Positions 11,808 to 24,039 of a stretch of 64,000 nucleotides of DNA are shown here, one piece after another; the first letter of the stretch is position 1; every line of letters starts with the position of its first letter. The notes under the pieces were generated by a model that was not told the origin of the DNA, ran no database searches, and saw nothing but the letters and a program-made list of their open reading frames with translations. The stretch is from Ianthella basta (taxonomy: Eukaryota > Porifera > Demospongiae > Verongiida > Ianthellidae), in the NCBI GenBank assembly GCA_964019415.1, contig OZ025874.1, positions 2,816,696 to 2,880,695 of the forward strand, given 5' to 3'. A program made the position numbers and the translations under genes.

Positions 11808-13569
11808 TTAGAAGTCATCCATCTCAGTGTATATCTCATCCTGATTATGATAATAACGGGACTCTAATTCACACTCTTGTTTAGCATGTGTTTTAGGTTG
11901 CTCCCTCCTAGTAGCTGCTTGGGCTGGAGCTGTGATGGGCCTAGTAGTCTTCTTGGCTACCCTTGCACCTGTAGAACGGGCAGTTTGATGCCTGTAGTAT
12001 GTGAATGGTGGAATTTCAATGAGTATATGTATGAGACATACCTGTCAACATTTCACATATTTGTGTCTGCTTAGAAATTTCTCACCTTCTGGCAGCCAAT
12101 ATGTATCCAATGAGTCCCAGACACAAAATGAAGAACATGGCAGCAAACACAGAGGCCACAATGACAGCAGTGTGGTCTTGAGCACTGGCTGCTGGCATTG
12201 ATGAGGATGCTGCCCCAGTCAGCTGAGTGGCTGCAGGTGTACTGCATGTTGGGGCATAGAGTTTTGGTAGTGTCACTCCACATGGACCTGGCTCCACTGA
12301 GTACCTCCTTCCATATATGGTAATAGTTTTGTCTGTGTCCTGCCCATGAAGCCAAGCTGTCAAGGCACTCTTCAGTGTTGCAGGATCAGCTGTGGTACTA
12401 GTTGAAAGAAGGTTGGCCCTGAAGGTGACATAGCCCCCAGCAGCACAGGTGAAGTAGCCATTGTTCAAAGTGATGTATTGGAAGTAGAGATAGGTGCACT
12501 GACAATACTTTCTGATTCCCCAGTACACCTCATTCTGTACTGCATCGTTTGTGCTCGTTGACTGCCCCTGCATGTGAAGGTACAGTGGAGGAAGCACTCT
12601 GATTGCATGAGGCATGATGATGATTATGAAGTTCTCTAATTGCAGCAGCTGCTTGTACACAAATGTGAATACACTTTTGCATAACAATACCATACAATGT
12701 TGAATTTTCATTGGACTGCCAAAACGACTGATTACAGCATGATTTATGAATCAGTTATAGGAATTTGATTTCAACTTTACTCTATATACTTATACTTTTC
12801 TTTACTGTAGGTCAGAAAGTAGCCTTAGGCTAACAGTTCCCTGGTGAAATAAGGTTACCTGATACCTGACACCTGTTACTCACAGTGAATTCAAGGCATG
12901 TCTGAGATGGCCAAAGCTTTATGTTCACTTCAATGGAGATTTGCCGTCCTGTATAATATTAAAGTGCAGGTATACAGTGCACAGTATGTAGAGGTTTAGA
13001 GCTAATGTATCTAAGATGAGAGAATGAGGACAATATGAATGAAGCTAAATAAATGTGCTATCATTGCAATTGCATTAATTGATGACTCACCTACGTCAAC
13101 AGAAATTTGTTCAGAGTAAGAAGCAGTAGGTTCAAGGCTAGGCCTGTACACATACACCCACATGATGTACTGGCCATAAGTAGAGAAACTGGTCACAGTT
13201 GTAGTGTATTGAAATGATGTCCCCAATTTAATCAACTTCACATCAGAGAATGCTATATATATGCTGGTCCTGGCACCCCTGTAACCTGATCTCTGCCTAT
13301 CATATATTCTGAAGTAGCTGATGTAGCTGGAGGTGTAGTAGCCGTCCACAATGTCCCAGGAGAAGGTGATGTGGGTGCTGTTCCTGTTGGCTACTTGGAA
13401 GTTGCGGATAGCATCCTGGGCATCTACAAGTGAGTAGGGTATTAATGATCATGAGTTGCAATGCATTTCCACAGATCTTGCTTGTTTATATAACTTGCTT
13501 TGTACCTGTTGGTACTCCGAGCAGGAGGACAAGTGCGGTAACAGTGAACAGTGGAAGGAAAATTACCAT
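11808..13569 (-). CDS. Gene 4: FN3/SEA-like type I membrane receptor, subfamily A, 375 aa
   Basis: Exons: 13569-13506, 13423-13091, 12948-12884, 12567-12086 and 11991-11808; all borders are GT/AG and the frame is open. The signal peptide is MVIFLPLFTVTALVLLLGVP. The FN3 domain (residues 22-132) begins DAQDAIRNFQVANRNSTHIT and has a slightly longer middle loop (YRGARTSIYIAF) than gene 3. The linker reads RQISIEVNIKLWPSQTC. The ectodomain has the six Cys in the usual places and GPCGVTLPKLYAPTC before the stalk. The TM helix is TAVIVASVFAAMFFILCLGL. The tail ends RYYHNQDEIYTEMDDF, so the first motif is YHN rather than YPN; both fit pYxN. The ectodomain closely matches gene 11 and pseudogene 10. 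Leader exon 13773-13716 lies upstream. Confidence 0.87.
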
Positions 13570-13715
13570 CTGTAGCAAAGAGCACAGATGGAAGGAGAAT
13601 ATATGAGCAGAATACTGCTGGACATGTATGCAACATATGCCATAGACTAGTGAAACACAATGATAAATTATGCAGCCATTCTCTGTTGTCCTAATGGCTA
13701 TAACATGCTGCACAC

Positions 13716-13773
13716 CTTTCTGAATCGGTGACCGTGTCGAAAGGTCTGACACTCTCTCAGCCCGTAATCCTCT
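13716..13773 (-). other. Putative 58-nt 5' leader exon of gene 4
   Basis: Same length, acceptor (TTTCAG) and donor (AAAG/GTGTG) as the leader exons of genes 3 and 7. An inverted repeat TTAATCAGATTCAT / GGATCTGATTAA lies just beyond it at 13819-13864. Confidence 0.5.
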
Positions 13774-13818
13774 CTGAAATGGCAACAGATGTGTGACAGG
13801 TCACATAAGTACTATTAG

Positions 13819-13864
13819 TTAATCAGATTCATTATATGCTGACATCCTGTTTGGATCTGATTAA
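13819..13864. promoter_or_regulatory. Inverted repeat upstream of gene 4
   Basis: Left arm TTAATCAGATTCAT, right arm GGATCTGATTAA, in the same relative place as at gene 3, with a shorter spacer of about 20 bp. Confidence 0.35.
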
Positions 13865-14269
13865 AGGAGCAAATTATATGGTAAATCTTTAAAATATTCA
13901 CCATTCCCATCTGTATATGTGCAGCTATGTAGCTAAATAGGGCTAAGTTTGAATAGTGCAGCATATTAAGCTTAATTATTACAACACTAGTTAAATAACA
14001 TGTAACCTATCCTACAGCTAATGTACTTATACCATGGTAACATTAGCAATATGCATATTCTCATTACTGGTACAGCTAAGAGTTGCACCACTCACTGCTT
14101 TCCACTCTAAATTCCATTTCAGCTAAGGCATGCAGAAGAAACAAACTATGATGTGACATGAAATGTGATAGAATTTCAGATATAAAGAGCAAGTGGGGCC
14201 AGTTAAGCTTCTAGCGTGACTCTGAAGGAAAGCCTTTAGATTTGGTGATAAGCTGCAGGTCTATATTTG

Positions 14270-14283
14270 GTTACCATGGCAAT
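14270..14283. promoter_or_regulatory. RFX X-box-like palindrome upstream of gene 4
   Basis: GTTACCATGGCAAT, about 0.7 kb upstream of the gene 4 start codon. It is identical to the copies at 25808 and 30001. Confidence 0.35.
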
Positions 14284-15229
14284 GGGATCTACTTTATGCT
14301 AGTCCTCATATATTATACATTCACTGTGTAACAGTACATGTTGGTTCTTCTTTTTCTTATATACCTCGTCAGTTCCATGTACCAACAATAAGCATGCATG
14401 TATGTGTATAATTATATATGTGTACATGAATTAGGAGCATTCTCTCATTGTGCACTGAAAGTGTTGTACTGCATGAGTAGAGAGTACAGTATTGTTGGCT
14501 GGTATATATTGTGCTGCAAAAAATTGTTCAAATGAATAATACTCGTGCTAGTACTACTCTCCCTTCCATTCCCTCATCGCTGAATGTGTTCTATAAATGT
14601 GTATAGCATTAACGCTATGTAGTGGCAGCACAATGTTTGTGCTAGGCACAGTGTCACAGATTTCCATAAGGAAATGCACTTTAGTCAAATACAAACTCAA
14701 CCTGTAGAACACAAAACACTTCATTCCATCTACGGCAAGCTGAGAGACAAACTGCTAACAGGACTAATTGACAAAAGGCTTGCAGCAATAAGGCAGTGTG
14801 GTGTATGCTGTGACTGCCTGAGTCCCAAATGAGAACATACACTGCATGAAAAACTGCATAGTCAAGGATATCCTACATTGGTCGTGGAGTATGCATACTG
14901 ACATACGAGTATGTGTACACTGAATACACTTTCCCATTAAGCCAGTCCAATTATGTTTAATTAATCATAAAATTCAATGAAAGATTAATTGATCTCTTTC
15001 ATGCAGAACACACAGAACAGCAAAAACTGTGTACTTTAGACAGTTAATTTTTGATGCATGTTTCTTCCGTCCATATAATGTAGGATGGCAGAACAGTATT
15101 TTGCACACAGTCTGCAATGAACCCATTTATGCACATTAGCTAGTGTTGATTGTTTTTGTTTAGATATTTCCTTGAGCCTGTGGTTGCTAGGAAGTCAATC
15201 AGTCACAAATTCAGTACTTTTGTCTGAAA
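14284..15229. other. Duplicated intergenic block, no gene
   Basis: Contains an R1 arm at about 14630-14770 (GTTTCCATAAGGAAATGCAC) and sequence shared with 8.9-9.4 kb. No exon is recognised. Confidence 0.5.
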
Positions 15230-15974
15230 CAGGAGTTGTGGCAACAAACATCTTCTGTTCAGGACAGGTGACAGAGACAATGATAACTGAATGAAATAAA
15301 CTTGTGTCAATTAGAATGCAGGAGCTCTTTTGTACATACCAACCCGTAAACACAATTGACTAACACAGCAAGACAAAGGAATGCTAGCAGTAGTTAACAC
15401 AGTCAAAAGAGCAACTGTACACTCTGACACTTTCTGATTAGTATTAGGTATACATTTCTTTATCTGGTATACCTACCTTCGGCCTTGGGAAATATTCCCC
15501 AATACATTGCCTTAATTCAAGTATGGTATATATATTACATATACATTGATTTAATTAATGACACATGATGCACCCAAGCATGAGAAAATATAGTAAATGG
15601 AATAATAATTCTTGGTTATAAAGTATATGGTCCTGTCACATTTAGGATGGATAATGTGAGAGTTCTATGATTGTCACAGACAGCAAGGTCCATTGCTGCT
15701 ATGCATTGGGTGCTGTGTCCAACTTTTGAACTTGCTCCTGTATATATGGTGGTGAGGACAATGTATGCGGGACAAAGGCCAGGTCATGTTCCATTTGTCT
15801 GACTCAATCCTTGTAGCTCTTCTCCTTCTCCTTCTCATGCATGCCTACAGTATAGACAGAGCCAAGCTACAGGTTACAATGAGATCATGGTACACTGGGA
15901 ATAGAATACCCTGACATTGATGAATGCACATCTGAGTCAGTCACCTCAGAAGCCCTGCACCTGAATGTTCAGAT

Positions 15975-16025
15975 GGGAACCACCATCCCTGCTAGAGGTG
16001 ACCTCTAGCAGGGATGGTGGTTCCC
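15975..16025. repeat. Second copy of the 51-bp perfect palindrome
   Basis: Identical in arms and centre to 10149-10199. Both arms are preserved without mismatch in both copies. Confidence 0.9.
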
Positions 16026-16472
16026 CACAGAGCCCCTTTCCCCATTCCACCTTTTAGAGGTGGAATAGCTGCATAGTCGAGGATATCCTACTTTGGTCAT
16101 AGAGTATGCGTACTGACATATACACTGAATGCACTTTTCTATTAAGCAATCCAATTATATTGAAAGGGGGCAATTGCTTTTTGCAGTTGGCCACTGCGAG
16201 GCAATAGATTGAAAGTGTAATCACTGGATATTACACCTAACCTACCAACTACACCAGTATTGGTGCCTCAGTTGGCAGGGGGGCACAAAGCCCTATTGAA
16301 CAATGCTGCATGTAGAAGTGGTTCAATGCAAATGCCTACCTAGAGTCTTATGGGGCCTGTCATGTGAAAATTGGACCCCCACAATATACGTCCCCCCGGT
16401 CCAAATGTTTCGAAATATTTGGACCACTACTGAAATATAAGTTTCCCTACATTGCACACATAGAAATGGCGG

Positions 16473-16718
16473 ATGAGCGAAATAGCGGGTCACACTCTGA
16501 GCAAGATTGAGATGGAGCAGAAGGAAAAACCCATTACCAAAGGAGACGTTATATTGGAGCTCGCTATTGAGCTGGCTAATGACTACCCCTCTGACCTCCT
16601 CAAGCTCGATCATAACATAGCTCAATCTGCAGGGTCAAAGGAAAAGTTAATTACTGTGCATTCACAGTCAATTTTTGAGTCACTGAAAAGCCTTCTACAC
16701 AATTGCTGTATAGAATAG
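16473..16718 (+). other. Small plus-strand ORF, 81 aa, function unknown
   Basis: The frame reads from MSEIAGHTLSKIEMEQKEKP through ELAIELANDYPSDLLKLDH to LHNCCIE. The paralogous copy at about 10.68-10.89 kb is frameshifted in its first third but keeps the rest. About 300 bp further on (near 17010-17140) another plus-strand stretch reads INDIVCMSAAVRRLFVKDEH followed by FRVVQLGDRLSDIHI and is also present in copy 1. These could be relic exons of a captured gene or of a transposon. I do not recognise the family. Confidence 0.25.
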
Positions 16719-17613
16719 GAAGGGGAAGTTGGTCATTGACCATGTCCACATTACATTAGCACTTCCTAAAACAACATGTTATGCCATCACTTTTCCACAC
16801 AGCTATTGTGAGGGAAGCCTTTCAATATGCATACAGAGAGTATTATATATTGAATTATCACGCAGCTTCACACGGCACTGAGTAGTACGTACAGTCTAGC
16901 TTACAGACCAGACTGGACACTGTTGCCATTAGTGTGGGTGTGGGTGTGCCGGTGTTGGCATGGATGTAGCTCTGTGGGCATACAGTATGTTCGATCTAGA
17001 GTATGTGTGAGAGCGCGTGTGTTTGGGTATCAATGACATTGTGTGCATGAGTGCAGCAGTTAGACGTCTGTTCGTGAAGGATGAACATTTTAGGGTTGTG
17101 CAGCTTGGGGACAGACTGAGCGACATTCACATAACTTTATTTTCACAATATTTATTATAGCTCTGCATGTGTACGTATATATTTATCCACTTGTCTGCTT
17201 AAGTCATGTATTTTTCAAGTTTTTTGAAGTTCAAATTCCCATGCATGCATTATGCTGAAGATGAAAATGAAATGTATTACGCCTGGAAAACCCAGAATGT
17301 AGACATAGATGAGGGGGTCCACATATTTCAGGGTAGGTCCAAAGATTTTAGTCCATTCCTGAAATATTAGTTTTGGGGGTCCAACTATTTCAAAATATTA
17401 GGACTGGGGGTACCTTTTCAGGGGTCCAAATTTTTCATGACAAGCTCAGGCATGTGAAGACACGTACATAGAGCTCCAGTATCATGCAGCAAGAACATTA
17501 TGAATTTCATTACAATTATGCAAAACACACGCATGTAGGATGATACAAAATACTTGGTTATGAGTAATATTTTTAAGCACACCACACACACACACTGCAT
17601 ACAAGCACTATAG

Positions 17614-19110
17614 TTAGAAGTCCTCCATTGCAGTGTATATCTCATCCTGATTAGGATAATAATGAGTCTCTACTTCACACTCTTGTTTAGCATGCGTTTT
17701 AGGTTGCTCCCTCCTAGTAGCTGCTTGGGCTGGAGCTGTGCTGGGTCTAGTAGTCTTCTTGGCCACCCTTGCATCTGTAGAACGGTCAGTTTGATGCCTG
17801 TAGTATGTGAATGGTGGAATGAGAATATAAATCATACCTCTACTTTCACTTAACATTCATGACTTTGTGTGCAGCTGATGAGAATCTAACCTCCTGGCCG
17901 CTAGTATGTGTCCAATGAGTCCAAGAGACAAGATGAAGAACATGGCAGCAAACACAGAGGCCACAATGACGGCAGTGTTGTTCTGAGTTGGAGCTGCTGG
18001 AGTAGTTGTGGATGATGATGCTGCCTCAGTCTGAGTGGCTGAGAGTGTGTTGCTGCATTCTGGAGCATAGAGTTGAGGTACTGTCACTCCACATGGACCT
18101 GGCTCCACAGAGTACTGCCTTCCATATATGGTAATTGATTTGTCTGTTACCTGCCCATGCAGCCAATTGGTCAGTGTGCTCTTGAAAGTGTCTGGATTAG
18201 TAGTAATGTCAGTTGAATACAGGTGAGCTCGGAATGTGACATAGCCATTTGTACTGCAGGTGAAGTAGCCGTTGTTCAGTCTGATGTCATCTATGACTGG
18301 GTAGGTGCAGTGGCAGTACTTCCTGAGTGCCCAGTACACTTCATTCTGTACTGCCGTGTAGGTGTTGGTTGAGAGTTCCTACATACAGAAGAGGGAAACT
18401 ATAATACTCAATTTTTGATAGTTAATGGCACACACTATTATATAAATTTGAGTCATTGCGATATTACTCACAGTAAACTCATGACAGGTTTGAGACAACC
18501 AAAGCTTTATGTTCACTTCAATGGAGATGTGCTGACCTTGGTTGGTTACGGAGAACAGATATATGTGGCATATAATAGTGAGTAAAACATGCACATGGTT
18601 AGAAGGATTAAGGGGGCATACAATATTAATTTCACTTACCTAAATCTACAGAGACTTGATCAGAGTAGGAGCTTGAAGGTGCAGGACTAGACCTGTATAC
18701 ACGGACCCACATGACATGTTCACCATTGTATCCAGTCGCAATAGTAGTTATAGTGTACTTAAAGGAGCGTCCCGACTGAATCAGATTGACATTTGAGGTT
18801 AAAACTGTGAAGTAGCCAGTATAGCCAGAACCAGATGGAGCCCTGTAGTATATGCGAAAACTATTGATGTAGCTGGAGGTGTAGTAGCCATCCACAATGT
18901 CCCAGGAGAAGGTGATGTGAGTAGTGTTTCGTTTGGCTACTTGGAAGTTGCCGATAGCACCCTGGGCAACTGCATGAGTTGGATAGAACTACAGCATTGA
19001 AGTACCGTGTGCGCGTATTCACCAAAAATGATTAAATCTATTTTACCTGCAGCTGTGGGTATTCCGCACAGCAGGACAGCTGCTGTTATAATGAACAAGA
19101 AAGCAGACAT
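17614..19110 (-). CDS. Gene 5: FN3/SEA-like type I membrane receptor, subfamily A, 376 aa
   Basis: Exons: 19110-19047, 18969-18640, 18536-18472, 18378-17891 and 17797-17614, open throughout. The signal peptide is MSAFLFIITAAVLLCGIPTA, unlike the neighbours. The FN3 domain starts VAQGAIGNFQVAKRNTTHIT and has its own loops (RAPSGSGYTGYFTVLTSNVN). The linker is GQHISIEVNIKLWLSQTC. The ectodomain keeps six Cys but differs widely from genes 4 and 6 (CSTNGYVTFRAHLYSTDITT). The stalk has a Ser/Thr run. TM is followed by LAARRLDS only in the retained intron; the spliced tail ends HYYPNQDEIYTAMEDF, so YTEM is YTAM, still YxxM. A spliced leader may end at GTGCAG/GTAAGC near 19435. It is the most divergent intact member of subfamily A. 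Confidence 0.86.
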
Positions 19111-20608
19111 CTGTATAATGTAACACAGAGAAGTATATGCTTGTAGATTTGAGTCATTTCTGTGAGTCAGATATTTATACACCCAGATATCACTAAGTAT
19201 AATAGCTATTCTATACGGTATAACCTATGCAGAACAACATTCAAATGGTGCCAATAGTGTATACAGTAGCTAGAGATGAAAGGGATGAGACCACATAGTA
19301 CAGTAGTTGTAACACCTACCTTACAATCTCTTCACGACTCTGCAGTTTTTGCCAGTTGCAGACTAACTGCTATGTATGTATGTAACTATGGTTTATATGG
19401 CTGAACAAATCCATTAGTCACAGTATGCTTACCTGCACAAGTATCCTGGTTCATAGGCAGGATGTAAACAGCTGCTAATTAGTACAGGCAGGAAGCCATA
19501 TGCAGAGTCCTTATATTAAACATACATCAGTTTTACATACGTAGCACTGTATAATATATCTGGCCATCTCTGCTGTACTTTGCTCGTTAGGCAATGAATC
19601 TAAGGAGACTTAAATTGGTATAATACTGTGAAAGTTAACAGTCAAACATCATACTATAATTTATAAGATGGAAAGGATGCAACAGTGAACTGTCTAGTAA
19701 ATTATAATCCTTCTGTTGTGTGCCTATTATTGATTTACTACAGGATATAGGAGCAGAGCTGCATAATGTATGTGAACAGCATGTTAGAATTAATGTGCAA
19801 TTATTGCTAGTACGTATAATTGTGTTGAAACCTATCAACAAGCCATGTTTAGTACACCACCATGCTATTGTTGAATAACTTGTGTTTGCCTTCCCTATAA
19901 TTTCTGCAACAACTTAATGGAATTACGACCATGCATGGATGGCACCATCTTAAATCATGTTCTATATGCTACTGCCTTATCATTTCTTGTTGCAATGAAT
20001 CACAAATCAGTAAAGAGCAAGAGATGCAATGCACTTTGACGTATGCACAATGATGTTATTGGTTAATGAGAACATTGCACAAACTCTGTGCACTCTGATT
20101 AATGCCTTCATGAAAAGTAACAGACTTCATAAATTTGTAGATTGCATTATTCATATTCCTAAGTCCACTTGCACCAGTCCAGAGTACAGAGTCCTGGGGT
20201 TCACTCATGCAATACTACACATCAGTGCTGCATGTATGAGCATTTAGCTAGCTACAACTATTTACATATTACGTATGTATATTCAAGTCAAATATATTGT
20301 TAAAGGATATAGGTGATTAGCAAAATCAAGGATAGTGCTCAAGCACAATGTCAAAGTGTGTTTCGCTGCTCATGATAAGGGAACCTGGCCCTCACTGATT
20401 GTGAGGTTCAGGGCTTCAGGCTAGGTAGGGCTGGGGACAAAGCCTGCAATAGATCTTGTGCCTCTCAGGTAGGTGATGGAGGATCGACAGAAACCTACAA
20501 TTAAAATACAACAACTGACAACTTATATTAATTGTGAGTTGGGCATTAATGATCGTGAGTTGCAATGCATTTTACAGATCTTGTTTGTTTATGTAACTTG
20601 CTTTATAC

Positions 20609-20671
20609 CTGTTGGTACACCAAGCAGGAGGACAAGTGCTGCGACAGTGAACAATGGAAGGAAATTGCCAT
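20609..20671 (-). pseudogene. Orphan signal-peptide exon, subfamily A
   Basis: Minus-strand sequence closely matches exon 1 of genes 4 and 7 (ATGGCA... ending CTTGGTGTACCAACAG/GTATAAAG). One base is missing early, which puts the hydrophobic core out of frame with the ATG. No FN3 exon follows. It arose with the block that also carried the 32.76 kb orphan exon. Confidence 0.65.
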
Positions 20672-21132
20672 CTGTAGCAAATTAAAGAGCATGCTGTAGA
20701 TGTAGGGAGAATATATCAGCAGAATACTGCCGGACATGTACGCAACATATGCATAGACTAGTGAAACAAAATGATATTCACTGTGTAACAGTACATGTTG
20801 GTTCTTCTTATTACCTCATCAGTTCCATGTACCAACAATAAGCATGCATGTATGTGTATAATTATGTATGTGTACATGAATTATGAGCATTCTCCCATTG
20901 TGCACTAGTATTGTACTGCATGCGTAGAGCAGTACAGTACTGTTGGCTGGTATAATTGTGCTGCAAATAATTGTTTGTTATGTACAGGTTTTCACATAGA
21001 TATTGAAATGCTCTGTAGTTAGAAAACTTCACCCTGCAGTACACAAAACACTTCATTCCATGACAAGTTCAATTACAAACTGACTAACACAACAGCTGAA
21101 AACAGCACTTGTGGTTATTGGCTGTAGCTACA

Positions 21133-21303
21133 TCATGCCTGGCAGAACAGCCCAGGCTGCCCAGGCCATGGCCTGACCATAGTTTTAGGTTTGCCATGCT
21201 TTTCTATAGCTAAGATATTATCTGGCCTGTGCAAGTTGCCATCTACGTAAAATTGTTCTGACTTGGCCTGACCACCTCTAAAGTGTTCCTCATGGCCTGT
21301 ATT
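21133..21303 (+). repeat. Interspersed repeat R2, second copy
   Basis: Same orientation and core as 7633-7803, inside the same kind of duplicated block, so these two copies may be one insertion event that was later duplicated. Confidence 0.5.
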
Positions 21304-22162
21304 ATAGTGCCTGTAGGATGTTGGGTAATAGGTGGCTGCATGTGAGTCTGGTGTACATAGTCAAACTATTGTGCATTGGGATACTAGACATATATACTAG
21401 ACATATAATACTATCACTATCTGGTACAATTGAGTATCTGTATATGACCAAATGCAACATGACATGCCAAATATGCACTATACACTAGTAAAATAGGACA
21501 ATAACAATAAGATGTATGAAACATACTCCACTACACATTTGTGCACTAAGTGATATCACCAACTTGTGTTATATTTGACCAACTTGCTATGGATCAGCAT
21601 TGCCAGTGTACAGCCTCTAATCTCCTACTGCTCTTACATTTTCTCACATAACTGCAAATGAATTGAGGAATTTACAACTGGCGTAGAGAAAGGGGTTTAG
21701 TTCTGCAATTACTAGCTCGATCACAACAGAGATTGAAACCTTGCCAGCAAGATTCTAAACCCTGTTTTAATCAAGCTGGTATGAACTAACTTCCTTTCTA
21801 TCTGCAAATGTAAATAATTTGATACAGATTATGCCCTGCCCCGCCTATAAATTCAGGATTTCATAATTGTGTATAGCATTAACACTACGTAGTGGCAGCA
21901 CAATGTTTATGCTAGACACACAGGTTTCCATAAGGAAATACGCTTTAGTTAGCTTGGATCATTACAAACATTATGGTAACCTATCTAGAGTCTTATGAGA
22001 CCCAGGGCATGTGAAGACACGTACAGCTCCAGTGTCATGCAGCAAAACTGAACATTATGAATTTCATTGCAATTATTCAAAAACACACACTCATTTATGT
22101 AAGATGGTACAATGATAATTTTGGTTATGAGTACAGTTTTAAGCACACTGCACACACTAAAG

Positions 22163-23703
22163 TTAGAAGTCATTCATCTCAGTGTATATCTCATCCTGAT
22201 TAGGATAATAGCGAGGCTCTACTTCACACTCTTGTTTAGCATGCGTTTTAGGTTGCTCCCTCCTAGTAGCTGCTTGGGCTGGAGCTGTGCTGGGTCTAGT
22301 AGTCTTCTTGGCCACCCTTGCACCTGTAGAACGGGTAGTTTGATGCCTGTAGTATGTAAATGGGTAGAATGAGTATAATGTATGAGGCATACATGTCAAC
22401 ATTTCACATATTTGTTGCTGCTTATATAGAAATCTCTCACCTTCTGGCGGCCAATATGTATCCGATGAGTCCCAGGCACAAAATGAAGAACATGGCAGCA
22501 AACACAGAGGCCACAGTGACAGCAGTGTTGTCTTGAGCACTAGCACTGGCTGCTGATGTCGGCATAGAAGTACCCACTGCTTGAGTGGCTGCTGGTGAGC
22601 TGCATGCTGGGGCATTGAGGTCTGGTACTGTCACACCACATGGACCTGGCTCTACAGAATAGCGTCTTCCATATATGGCAATTGTTTTGTCTGTGTTCTG
22701 CCCATATAGCCAAGTGGTCAAGGTGCTCATTAAGGCTGCTGGACCCAGAACACCAGCAGAGTAAAGAGTGGCCCTGAAAGTGACATAGCCACCAGAGGCG
22801 CAGATGAAGTAGGCATTGTACATTCGGATGGATTGCAAATAGGAGTAGTTGCACTGGCAGTACTTTCTGATGAACCAAAACACCTCATTCTGTACTGCAC
22901 CAGATGTGCTGATAGACTGTTCCTGAAATTATATTGAGAGAGTGTTTCAGTACTGCACTGCATGGCAATATGAATGGAGTGTTTCAAACAAACATTGCTT
23001 ACAGTGAACCCAAGACATGTCTGAAATGGCCAAAGTTGTATGTTCAGTTCTATTGTAAAATACCTACAGCAGGAGAATACAGAAGTAATAAGTATGGTAT
23101 GGTATGTGAAATATTGACCAAGCAGACAAGGAGCTCAGTCAAGGGTGCATGCTTGTGGTTGCATGCAACAGTGGTTCTTGGAATGCTACCAGAAATGCCA
23201 TGTACTTGCTCCATTCTTGTGTGCATTCACTTACCTACTTCAACATATATTAGTTCGGAGTAAGAATACTGAGGTGTACGGCTAGGCCTGTATACCTGGA
23301 GCCACATGACATTTTGGCCAGAGTAACGAAAGCTGGTCATTGCAGTGGAGTATTGAAATGAAGCACCAGATTTGATCAGCTGTGTGTTGGAGTATGTTAT
23401 ATATATGCTGGTGCTGGAACCACTTCTATCCCTGTATAATATGTGAAAATAGCTGATGTAGCTGGAGCTGTAGTAGCCATCCACAATGTCCCAGGAGTAG
23501 GTGATGTGGGTGCTGTTCCTGTTGGCTACTTGGAAGTTGCGGATAGCATCTTGGGCATCTGAAAATGTGTGAATTTGACATATGTCATTAGGTTATTGTG
23601 TACAGTCATAGAAATATAGCACACTTAAACCTTCTTCACCTGTGAGTGCTCCACATAACAGGACAACTGCTGTCACAGCGAATAGAGGATGGAGATTTGC
23701 CAT
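22163..23703 (-). CDS. Gene 6: FN3/SEA-like receptor, subfamily A, linker exon altered
   Basis: Exons: 23703-23640, 23558-23235, linker, 22922-22441 and 22346-22163. The signal peptide is MANLHPLFAVTAVVLLCGAL. FN3 has THITYSWDIVDGYYSSSYIS and a short loop (GSSTSIYITYSNTQ). The ectodomain and TM are nearly the same as in gene 7. The tail ends RYYPNQDEIYTEMNDF. In the linker exon, the usual acceptor (23063) would now give a 61-nt exon that is out of frame and meets a stop, because four bases are missing relative to gene 7. A new CAATAG acceptor gives 23049-23003, 47 nt, back in frame, and yields 366 aa lacking six linker residues. It is either a gene rescued by a shifted acceptor or a young pseudogene. 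Confidence 0.65.
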
Positions 23704-24039
23704 CTGCATAGCAATTGAGGAATGGTATAAGCCACTTGTCCATTGTGTGGTGCTTGCATTATGTGGTGGTTATGTGTTGTGTGATAGCTATGTGTGAAAT
23801 GTGGTGCAAGTGCTGGTAGTAATGTATTAAACCACACAGATTATTGCTGTTTGCTCCTAGTAGTGGATTAATTATTAATCACATGATATACAACAGAGCA
23901 TGAGGAATAAATAATATAACGGAATGATTCTGATTATAAAGTATGTGGTCTTGTTGCATTCAGGATGGAGAATGTGCAAGTTCTATAATTGTACATGCCC
24001 CTTCGTAGAACTTAAACCTTCTCCCTTCGGCTGCAGACA

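Larger units (their letters stand above)
15230..17275. repeat. 2-kb segmental duplication, copy 2 (paired with 9401-11450)
   Basis: Near-identical partner of 9401-11450, with the same palindrome at 15975-16025, the same order of sub-blocks and only scattered differences by eye. Confidence 0.7.
19111..22162. other. Intergenic region between genes 5 and 6
   Basis: About 3 kb without a complete gene. It holds an orphan signal-peptide exon (20609-20671) inside a block (about 20270-20760) duplicated at 32.43-32.9 kb, an R1 arm (about 21000-21100), the R2 repeat (21133-21303), a decayed foldback hairpin (about 21700-21785) and another R1 arm (about 21890-21950). Confidence 0.55.
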
